Source of the DNA: Pseudomaricurvus sp033283335
GTDB taxonomy: Bacteria > Pseudomonadota > Gammaproteobacteria > Pseudomonadales > Cellvibrionaceae
Assembly (NCBI GenBank): GCA_033283335.1
Contig: JAWMQP010000002.1
Span: 248,001 to 312,000, forward strand
Direction of reading: 5' to 3'
DNA length: 64,000 nucleotides
In this document: positions 57,811 to 64,000 of the stretch, piece by piece
Layout: each line of letters starts with the position of its first letter
Position numbering within the stretch: position 1 is the stretch's first letter
Position numbers and translations under genes: made by a program
Notes under the pieces: model-generated
Told to the model about the DNA's origin: nothing
The model's input: the letters and a program-made list of their open reading frames with translations, nothing else
Database searches by the model: none

Positions 57811-59208
57811 ATGACGGTGAACAAACCTGAACCTATTGATGAAAACCGAATTGACAGTGTGGATTTGTCGCAACCCCTGACGTTCCCAGCAGAAGCCTAT
57901 ACCTCCAGACGTTATGCGGAAGCGGAAGCCGACAAGTTGTGGGCCAAAGTCTGGCAGCATGCAGGCCGGGTTGAGGAAATACCCAAGGTAAACGACTTCA
58001 TCACCTATGAAATCGGGCTCGATTCCATTTTGATTGTGCGCACCGCTGAGAATACTCTCAAGGCGTATCACAATGTGTGTCCCCACCGTGGGCGACGATT
58101 GGTACCCGTACCCAAAGGTAGTAATGGCGCTCGTGGTAACCGGCAGCGATTTGTGTGTGGTTATCACGGCTGGAGTTTTGATGGTGATGGTAACAACACC
58201 TACATTTTGGATCAGGAAGACTGGCAAGGGGTGTTGACCGATGCCCGTACTTGTTTAACCGAAGTGAAGGTGGACACCTGGGGTGGGTGGATCTGGGTCA
58301 ATATGGACCCACACTGCGAACCCCTGCGGGAGTATCTGGAACCGGCTGCGGGCCTGCTGGACCCGTTTCAGTTCGAACAAATGCGTTACCGGTTCCGTCA
58401 GTGGGTGGTCTTCGATTGCAATTGGAAAGTCGCACTCGAAGCCTTTATGGAGCCCTACCATGTGGCGGCCACGCACCCACAGTTGACCAAATACGGTGAC
58501 TTCTACGCCTGGAGCAAAGCCCAGGGGCTGCACGGCAATGACGGTTACGATACCCCGGATCACAGTGAAGACCAGTCGGCGGCGACCACCACCGTGCATC
58601 GCACCGGCAAAGGCAGCGATGCCCGAGTGATGATGGGGCAGATGCAAAAAGAATTCTGGGACACGGTCGGGGCCAGCACCACTCAAGTGATGGTGGATGC
58701 GGCAGCCAGGTTGGTGGAGGAATTGCCAGAAGGCACGTCTGCGGCGGAGGTGCATCATCACTGGCTGGAGTCCTGCAAACGGGATTACGCGGCGCTGGGG
58801 GTGGCATGGCCCGAAATCACTGAGACGCAGATGGCCGAGGCGGGGCTTGCCTGGCACATATTCCCTAATATGGGTATTTTGCAGGGTCCTGTGTTTGCTC
58901 TCTACTACCGCACCCGTCCCTATGGCAACGACCCCAACAAATGCATTTACGAGGCGGTGGCCATCGAGCGTTTTGCGGAAGGCGATGAGCCTGTTACCGA
59001 GTGGGTTTACGCGGAGGCGACAGAAGAACACTGGCGCAAGGTGATTGCCCAGGATTTTTCCAATATGGAGCTGGTGCAGCAGGGTCTGCAATCGCGCGGT
59101 TTTCGCGGAAATCTGCCTAACCCTCACCAAGAGCAGAAAGTGACCAATTTTCATCGTAATCTGGCCCGTTATATGGGAATTGGAGCGCCCAGGCCACTGG
59201 ATGACTAG
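57811..59208 (+). CDS. Rieske non-haem iron oxygenase, alpha subunit
   Basis: A 465-residue aromatic-ring-hydroxylating-type oxygenase. The Rieske cluster ligands are C90 and H92 (CPHRGRR) with C116 and H119 (CGYHGWSFDGDG). The mononuclear iron ligands begin with H217 and H222 in EAFMEPYHVAATHPQ. The catalytic domain contains the linker SKAQGLHGNDGYDTPDHS. No beta subunit or ferredoxin/reductase is next to it, as in other stand-alone oxygenases of this type that borrow electron-transfer proteins. It starts six bases after the BVMO stop, so both act in one pathway. Confidence 0.92.
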   Translation: MTVNKPEPIDENRIDSVDLSQPLTFPAEAYTSRRYAEAEADKLWAKVWQHAGRVEEIPKVNDFITYEIGLDSILIVRTAENTLKAYHNVCPHRGRRLVPVPKGSNGARGNRQRFVCGYHGWSFDGDGNNTYILDQEDWQGVLTDARTCLTEVKVDTWGGWIWVNMDPHCEPLREYLEPAAGLLDPFQFEQMRYRFRQWVVFDCNWKVALEAFMEPYHVAATHPQLTKYGDFYAWSKAQGLHGNDGYDTPDHSEDQSAATTTVHRTGKGSDARVMMGQMQKEFWDTVGASTTQVMVDAAARLVEELPEGTSAAEVHHHWLESCKRDYAALGVAWPEITETQMAEAGLAWHIFPNMGILQGPVFALYYRTRPYGNDPNKCIYEAVAIERFAEGDEPVTEWVYAEATEEHWRKVIAQDFSNMELVQQGLQSRGFRGNLPNPHQEQKVTNFHRNLARYMGIGAPRPLDD

Positions 59209-59308
59209 CGTCATTGCCCTGTCGGACAAGTCGGGTGGGGGTGGCCGGTTGTTTGGTAGGGCGAGGCCACCTAGAATCGTGGACAACACCAATGAAGGAG
59301 GTGAATCC

Positions 59309-59806
59309 ATGACAGACTTTATGCAGGCGGAGTGTGAAATCCGCCAGCTCTACGCTCGCTTTATCGACGCCGTCTGGCGCCAGGATGGTGAAGCCTACGC
59401 GAACTTGTTTGCCGAGAAGGGTGAATGGAAACTGGCCGCCATGCACATGCACGGCCGTGAAGACATTCACGCGACTTTCGACAAGCTGTTGGGGTACACC
59501 GCCAAAGTACAGATGATTCTGGGTTATCCGGTGCTGGAAGTGAATGGCGAGGAAGCCACCGCCCGTATTCATTGCACCGAAATCACCAAAATGCCCGATG
59601 GCAGCTCCTCCATGGCGCTGGGGGTGTATTACGACCGTTTCGTCAAAGAAGGAGACCGCTGGTTGTTCCGCTGGCGTCATTTTTCATTGGCCTATCGCGG
59701 TCCGATGGACTATTCCGACGCACTGGTGGATTCACCGGACTACGGTCCTTTCCCAGGCATGCCGGAGTGGGATGAAACCACTCAAACGCGTTTGAAACAG
59801 GACTAG
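59309..59806 (+). CDS. SnoaL-like/nuclear transport factor 2-fold protein
   Basis: A 165-residue protein with the cone-shaped NTF2/SnoaL fold: AECEIRQLYARFIDAVWRQDGEAYANLFAEKGEWKLAAMH, GREDIHATFDKLL and TARIHCTEITKMPDG, then VYYDRFVKEGDRWLFRWRHFSLAYRG (strand order as usual). Family members are isomerases, cyclases, hydrolases or beta subunits of ring-hydroxylating oxygenases. Because it follows the Rieske alpha subunit, a beta-like or cyclase role is possible. The ATG at 59309 has a strong site (GAAGGAGGTGAATCC); the upstream in-frame ATG is unlikely. Confidence 0.8.
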   Translation: MTDFMQAECEIRQLYARFIDAVWRQDGEAYANLFAEKGEWKLAAMHMHGREDIHATFDKLLGYTAKVQMILGYPVLEVNGEEATARIHCTEITKMPDGSSSMALGVYYDRFVKEGDRWLFRWRHFSLAYRGPMDYSDALVDSPDYGPFPGMPEWDETTQTRLKQD

Positions 59807-59828
59807 TTGCCCAGAGCCATCTCTATAC

Positions 59829-59852
59829 AGCTCCCGGAACCGGGGGCTTTTC
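59829..59852 (+). terminator. terminator of the monooxygenase operon
   Basis: AGCTCCCGG (59829-59837) pairs with CCGGGGGCT (59840-59848), then TTTTCC. It follows the SnoaL-like stop and closes the oxygenase operon. Confidence 0.75.
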
Positions 59853-59931
59853 CATTATATCTTGGCATCCCAGTCAGATCCGGCACATATCACACGCTAA
59901 CTCTCATTTACCCACCAGGTGAAACGGTTGT

Positions 59932-59956
59932 CAGTATCCAGAGACAGACGATACTG
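59932..59956. promoter_or_regulatory. inverted repeat upstream of the P-type ATPase gene
   Basis: CAGTATC (59932-59938) pairs with GATACTG (59950-59956) across 11 bp, about 75 bp before the ATPase start. A MerR/CueR or other metal-sensor site would be expected in such a place, but the arms do not match the usual CueR spacing. Regulator not identified. Confidence 0.4.
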
Positions 59957-60029
59957 GTTATAAGTAGGCATTGCATCGGCCCCAGGCAGGAGCTTGTTTA
60001 CTGCGTCGTTTCCAGCGAGAGGGTAACCC

Positions 60030-62339
60030 ATGGGACACAGCAAGACATGCGATCACCACAAAACCGCGGGCACAGCAACGGACAATCTCAAGGATCCTGT
60101 ATGTGGGATGTCCGTTAGCCAGGGTTCCAGCCACCATTTCCGCTACGAGGGTAAGGATTACTTTTTCTGCAGCGCTGGCTGCCGTTCCAAGTTTGCCACC
60201 GCGCCAGATGCATACCTGAATGACCACCCTTCCGAAAAGGGCAACAGCGATGCCTGGTACATCTGCCCCATGCACCCGGACGTGCGGCAAAAAGGCCCCG
60301 GCTCCTGTCCCAAATGTGGCATGGCACTGGAGCCGGAAGCCCCGACACTGGATGAAACGGAAGACCCGGAGTTGGTGGATTTTCGCCGTCGATTCTGGGT
60401 CAGCGTGCCATTTACCCTGACGGTGTTTGTCTTGGCGATGTTCGGCCATGGCTGGCTACCCCGCGACAGCCATAACTGGGTGGAACTGTTACTGGCCACG
60501 CCGGTAGTGCTCTGGTGTGGTTTACCCTTTTTTATCCGTGGGTTTCAGTCCATCGTCAACCGCAGCCCCAATATGTGGACGCTGATTGGCCTGGGCACAG
60601 GTGCAGCTTACTTGTACAGCGTGGTCGCCACCGTCGCACCTGGGATTTTTCCCGACTCCTTCGTAATGGATGGAAAGGTGAGCGTCTATTTTGAAGCGGC
60701 AGCTGTGATCATCTCTTTGACGCTGATGGGGCAGATGTTCGAACTCAAGGCCCGCTCACAAACTTCAGAGGCTATCCGTTCGCTGTTGCAATTGGCTCCC
60801 GACAGCGCCCGTCGCCTTAATGACGACGGCACTGAAACCGACGTTCCCTTAGAGAAGGTCCGTCAAGGCGACCGGTTGCGAGTGCGCCCTGGCGAAAAAG
60901 TGCCGGTGGATGGCGAGGTCGTGGAAGGTAAAAGCGCCATTGATGAGTCCATGTTGACGGGTGAGCCGGTGCCGGTATCGAAACAGGCGGGAGACAAGGT
61001 CATTGGGGCTACTATGAACACCAGTGGCAGTCTGGTGATTCGTGCTGAACATGTGGGACAGGACAGTACACTGTCCCAGATCGTCAACCTCGTGGCACAG
61101 GCACAGCGTTCCCGTGCGCCCATGCAGCGCCTGGCCGATGTGGTCGCCGGTTATTTTGTGGTGGTCGTAGTGGCTATCGCGGTTATCGCTTTCTTCGCCT
61201 GGGGTCTGTGGGGACCGTCGCCAAGCTGGGTCTACGGTTTGATCAATGCCGTTTCCGTTCTGATCATTGCCTGTCCCTGCGCGCTGGGGCTGGCCACTCC
61301 CATGTCCATCATGGTTGCCACCGGCAAAGGCGCCACCCGAGGTGTGCTGTTCCGTGATGCCGCTGCCATTGAGGCGCTGCGCAAGGTCGATACCCTGGTG
61401 GTGGATAAGACCGGCACCCTGACAGAAGGACGGCCGGCCTTCCGTCAGGCATTAGCGATGCCTGGCTTTAGCGACAATGAGGTTCTGCGCCTTGCCGCCA
61501 GCCTTGATCAGGGCAGCGAACACCCATTGGCTCAAGCCATCGTCAACCAGGCTCGCGAGTTAGAACTGGATCTGGCCCGTGTGGACGACTTTGAATCGGA
61601 ATCCGGTATCGGAGTCACTGGCCAGGTGGAAGACCGGGCACTGGTGCTGGGCAACCCAGCGCTAATGCGCCAACACGGTATTGACTTGAGCGCACTGGAA
61701 GCCGATACCGACGAACTCCGACAAGAGGGCGCCAGCGTGATCTACCTGGCTGTAGACCAACAATTGGCCGGTGTGTTGGCCGTCGCCGACCCCATCAAGG
61801 AGACCACCCAGTCGGCCATCGAACAGATACGCGCGGCAGGTGTGAAACTGATCATGGCCACAGGTGACGGCGAAACCACCGCTCGAGCGGTGGCTCGACA
61901 ATTAGGAATAGAGGAGGTCTATGGGGAGGTGACACCGGATAAAAAACTACAGATCATCAGTGAACTGCAACAGCAAGGTCGTACCGTAGCAATGGCTGGC
62001 GATGGCATCAATGACGCACCGGCTCTGGCCCAGGCGAATGTCGGCGTCGCCATGGGGACCGGTACCGATATCGCCATGAACAGCGCCCAGGTGACACTGG
62101 TCAAGGGGGATCTACGAGGTATTGGCGAAGCCATCAACCTGTCTCAGCAAACGGTGTCCAACATGCGCCAAAACCTGGCTTTTGCCCTGCTCTACAACAG
62201 TATTGGCGTGCCTATAGCCGCTGGTCTGTTGTATCCGTTCACTGGTTTGTTGCTGTCACCGATGATCGCTGCACTGGCCATGAGCCTCAGTTCAGTCTCA
62301 GTGGTCAGCAACGCGTTGCGCTTGCGAGTCCAGAACTAA
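60030..62339 (+). CDS. copper-transporting P1B-type ATPase with YHS and metal-binding domain
   Basis: A 769-residue efflux ATPase. Residues about 18-60 are a YHS domain (DPVCGMSV, YFFCSAGCRSKF) and residues 72-100 a metal-binding strip (WYICPMHPDVRQKGPGSCPKCGMALEPEAP). The transmembrane channel has the C415-P-C417 motif (ACPCALG), and the soluble loop has D459 in DKTGTL, TGDGETTARAV and AGDGINDAPALA. The CPC plus the two N-terminal cysteine modules make Cu(I) the most likely ion, exported from the cytoplasm. A small DUF3147-like membrane protein follows in the same direction. Confidence 0.95.
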   Translation: MGHSKTCDHHKTAGTATDNLKDPVCGMSVSQGSSHHFRYEGKDYFFCSAGCRSKFATAPDAYLNDHPSEKGNSDAWYICPMHPDVRQKGPGSCPKCGMALEPEAPTLDETEDPELVDFRRRFWVSVPFTLTVFVLAMFGHGWLPRDSHNWVELLLATPVVLWCGLPFFIRGFQSIVNRSPNMWTLIGLGTGAAYLYSVVATVAPGIFPDSFVMDGKVSVYFEAAAVIISLTLMGQMFELKARSQTSEAIRSLLQLAPDSARRLNDDGTETDVPLEKVRQGDRLRVRPGEKVPVDGEVVEGKSAIDESMLTGEPVPVSKQAGDKVIGATMNTSGSLVIRAEHVGQDSTLSQIVNLVAQAQRSRAPMQRLADVVAGYFVVVVVAIAVIAFFAWGLWGPSPSWVYGLINAVSVLIIACPCALGLATPMSIMVATGKGATRGVLFRDAAAIEALRKVDTLVVDKTGTLTEGRPAFRQALAMPGFSDNEVLRLAASLDQGSEHPLAQAIVNQARELELDLARVDDFESESGIGVTGQVEDRALVLGNPALMRQHGIDLSALEADTDELRQEGASVIYLAVDQQLAGVLAVADPIKETTQSAIEQIRAAGVKLIMATGDGETTARAVARQLGIEEVYGEVTPDKKLQIISELQQQGRTVAMAGDGINDAPALAQANVGVAMGTGTDIAMNSAQVTLVKGDLRGIGEAINLSQQTVSNMRQNLAFALLYNSIGVPIAAGLLYPFTGLLLSPMIAALAMSLSSVSVVSNALRLRVQN

Positions 62340-62394
62340 GCCAAGTGTTTTGGAGCATTATTGATACGGTGATTCGTTTGTCATGGAGGCCCTG

Positions 62395-62739
62395 ATGCCT
62401 TACTTGCCTATTCTAAAAGTACTTATCGCAGTGACCGTTATCGTGACAACATCGTGGCTATCCAATAAGCGACCGGAACTGGCTGGGTTTATCGTTGCAC
62501 TTCCCCTGGTCTCTATGTTGGCACTTCTGTTCTCATATGCGGAGTTTGGTAATGCTGAATCTACTGTGACGTTTGCAAAAAGCATTCTAGTCGGTATACC
62601 GGTTTCACTACTGTTTTTTCTACCTTTTTTAGTGGCTGATCGACTGCAATTGGGATTTTGGACAAGCTATGTGGCTGGTGTGTTTTTGCTTTCCGTTGGT
62701 TACTTCCTTCATCAAATTATTATTCAGTGGATCAAGTAG
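62395..62739 (+). CDS. DUF3147-like small membrane protein
   Basis: A 114-residue protein with four predicted membrane helices: ILKVLIAVTVIVTTSWLSN, LAGFIVALPLVSMLALLFSY, ILVGIPVSLLFFLPFLVADR and FWTSYVAGVFLLSVGYFL. The features (conserved RPELAGFIVALPLVS) fit the DUF3147 group, whose members are often found near metal-transport genes. GGAGG lies just before the ATG at 62395. Function unknown; it follows the copper ATPase by 55 bp and may be co-transcribed. Confidence 0.75.
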   Translation: MPYLPILKVLIAVTVIVTTSWLSNKRPELAGFIVALPLVSMLALLFSYAEFGNAESTVTFAKSILVGIPVSLLFFLPFLVADRLQLGFWTSYVAGVFLLSVGYFLHQIIIQWIK

Positions 62740-62912
62740 AATTATTTGCTTATCGCTATTGTGCCAAATGCGGATTGTTCGAAATGGGTCAGTTTTCTCA
62801 GCCAGGGTGGTTTTGACGCGGGGCCGAAACCAGAGCAGATAGCAGTTTCTCTGACTTTATAAGTATCCATTTTAGTGAGGACTACCGAAACCCACGCAAA
62901 TACAGGCGACTG

Positions 62913-63431
62913 CTATTGTTTATCCTGCCCAGGCATTACATTATGCAGCGCCACCTGCCCATTGTCCGACACCATCAGAACTGCAACACCACCATCTCGC
63001 AAGTCTCGTTCCAGTGCCAGGGCTTTTTCCTTTGGGGCAAAATAAGCTTCAATACCATATTTCACCTGATAAGGCGGAGTGTTACTGGTGATTCGTCCTC
63101 TCAGGAAGATACCCGTTGCGGGTGGATAGAGTGAGGCATTGGCATAATGGTATAAGCCATCCTTACCCTGTCGCAGGCTGACGTAAACCACCTCGCCCAT
63201 ACGCAACCTTGGATATTCAGACAAGGCACTGTCTGGCAATTGACTGATCTCGTAGTTCAGGCTTGCGTAGTTACCTCGAAACAGGGAGCGGGGGTCCACG
63301 GGGACCGTTTTCACCAGAATTTCATCGCCTGACCACAAGGGCATTGAGGCTTTCACTAGCATGCCAACCAGAACGCACAACTGCAGGAGGACAGCCAGAC
63401 CTAATCCGGTCGTAATCGACGATCGCTTCAT
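62913..63431 (-). CDS. GDYXXLXY-type exported membrane protein
   Basis: A 172-residue membrane-anchored protein with one N-terminal transmembrane helix (LGLAVLLQLCVLVGMLVKA) and a periplasmic domain. The motif GNYASLNYEIS is the G-D/N-Y-x-x-L-x-Y signature of the GDYXXLXY protein family, which usually pairs with DUF2157/DUF4401-type membrane proteins. Exactly that arrangement is seen: the start overlaps the stop of the DUF2157-like gene by 4 bp (ATGA). Function unknown; the pair may belong to an envelope complex. Confidence 0.85.
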   Translation of the reverse strand: MKRSSITTGLGLAVLLQLCVLVGMLVKASMPLWSGDEILVKTVPVDPRSLFRGNYASLNYEISQLPDSALSEYPRLRMGEVVYVSLRQGKDGLYHYANASLYPPATGIFLRGRITSNTPPYQVKYGIEAYFAPKEKALALERDLRDGGVAVLMVSDNGQVALHNVMPGQDKQ

Positions 63432-64000
63432 ATCGAGCTTCCATGCCCTTGTTGATGCTTCCAGTATCTGGCTGCGCCCAGCAATACGACGGCCAGAACT
63501 ATAAACAGGATGGCACCGCCAATATAGTCACCGATTAAGTCGATGTAGCGCATAAACGCCGTCAATAAAATGGTGGCCACGCCTAAAAAGAAATAGTGGG
63601 AAATGCCCTGATGGATACCACGGACAATGAGCCCAATGCCGCTGCCAATCAACACGATGTTGTAGACGATTTGAAAGTAGACCGCAGTTGACGGGTGATG
63701 TGTAGCAATCAGGGCAATCATCGTCAGGCTGGCCAATACAGCCACTGGCAGCAGGAATGTCAGAACTCTGCCCTGCCAGGCAAACCACAAAGAGGCCGTC
63801 AGCAAGACGCTGACACACAGCCACATTGAACCCTGTTGATCCCAGTCGGATTCGATCAGAGCTTTCCAGGGGCCTTCAAAGCTGAACACCAACAAGGCGA
63901 CAAGGCCGAATCTCAACACCCAGAGTGAGAGCAGTACAGCGTAATCTTTCGCCTTGTGACTGTTCTGTGCATAAAGCCAGCCACTGACGGCGTAAGCCCA
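63428..64000 (-). CDS. DUF2157/DUF4401-type multispanning membrane protein, 3' part
   Basis: A gene running off the window end at 64000. The visible last 190 residues show at least six membrane segments, including VALLVFSFEGPWKALI, LCVSVLLTASLWFAW, FLLPVAVLASLTMIALIA, QIVYNIVLIGSGIGLIV, YFFLGVATILLTAFMRYIDLIGDYIGG and ILFIVLAVVLLGAARYWKHQQ. AFMRYIDLIGDY is a motif of the DUF2157 C-terminal region. No start is inside the window; the open frame continues through the edge. It is coupled with the GDYXXLXY gene. Confidence 0.8.
   Translation of the reverse strand, partial: WAYAVSGWLYAQNSHKAKDYAVLLSLWVLRFGLVALLVFSFEGPWKALIESDWDQQGSMWLCVSVLLTASLWFAWQGRVLTFLLPVAVLASLTMIALIATHHPSTAVYFQIVYNIVLIGSGIGLIVRGIHQGISHYFFLGVATILLTAFMRYIDLIGDYIGGAILFIVLAVVLLGAARYWKHQQGHGSSI

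Noticed and set aside
59180..59308. Longer start for the SnoaL-like protein overlapping the Rieske gene.
   Set aside because: The extra 43 residues overlap the Rieske coding end and have no homology; the strong ribosome site belongs to the ATG at 59309.
1..64000. CRISPR arrays, tRNA or rRNA genes, insertion sequences.
   Set aside because: I looked for regularly spaced repeats, tRNA-like cloverleafs and transposase motifs and saw none; short tRNAs could still be missed by eye.

Overview
The window reads as chromosomal DNA from a free-living, probably marine or aquatic, aerobic gammaproteobacterium. The proline sodium symporter/PutA pair, TonB-dependent receptor, OsmC, CLCA_X-type protein, PEP-CTERM protein and many oxygenases recall Cellvibrionales/Spongiibacteraceae-like genomes; this placement is inference from gene content, not from a marker gene. 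I saw no tRNA, rRNA, CRISPR array, insertion sequence or prophage. Genes are dense and mostly ordinary, broken by three pseudogene patches.

Layout. 0-12.9 kb: a FAD-linked oxidase, a kinase-fold protein, an MFS transporter, a TetR regulator divergent from a cytochrome P450 with an unusual C-terminal lipocalin-like extension, a PQQ dehydrogenase, an MgtE-type magnesium channel, a translationally coupled pair of flavin-split-barrel proteins (the second carrying GAF and winged-helix-like domains), and a cytochrome c. 13-14.9 kb: a methyltransferase, then decayed remains of a flavin monooxygenase and an AraC regulator. 15-21.4 kb: the proline module: PutP, an Lrp-type regulator and a PutA lacking a DNA-binding domain. 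21.6-28.6 kb: glycine-zipper protein, pectinacetylesterase/Notum-like hydrolase, TonB receptor, GNAT, homocysteine methyltransferase, TetR. 28.8-34.1 kb: one 1738-residue gene joining a metallophosphoesterase, Ig-like/TIG-like regions and a C-terminal membrane segment; this is the most unusual gene here. 34.4-41.8 kb: an amino-acid symporter divergent from an XRE-cupin regulator, a dimethylglycine/sarcosine dehydrogenase-like enzyme and PurU (a methylamine and one-carbon module), then an M20 peptidase. 41.8-49.4 kb: CLCA_X, GST, a J-domain protein, PEP-CTERM protein, a frameshifted RidA, an EamA exporter with an AraC regulator, and a phospholipase D lipoprotein. 49.5-50.1 kb: a divergent enoyl-CoA hydratase/acyl-CoA synthetase pair reduced to its 3' ends. 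50.1-59.9 kb: an oxidative catabolic island: MpaB-like oxygenase, amidohydrolase, Fe/2-oxoglutarate dioxygenase, alpha/beta hydrolase with a regulator-like C-terminus, OsmC, Baeyer-Villiger-type monooxygenase, Rieske oxygenase and a SnoaL-like protein. 60-64 kb: copper-type P-ATPase and small membrane proteins, the last one running off the window.

How the parts may work together. The 51-60 kb genes look like a peripheral pathway for an unidentified hydrophobic or cyclic substrate; the amidohydrolase and monooxygenase operons both carry the palindrome CAACNNTGTTG upstream, suggesting one shared regulator that is not encoded beside them. The 36-40 kb genes would demethylate N-methylated glycines and keep the folate one-carbon pool in balance. 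Proline uptake and oxidation are probably controlled by the Lrp-type protein encoded between putP and putA.
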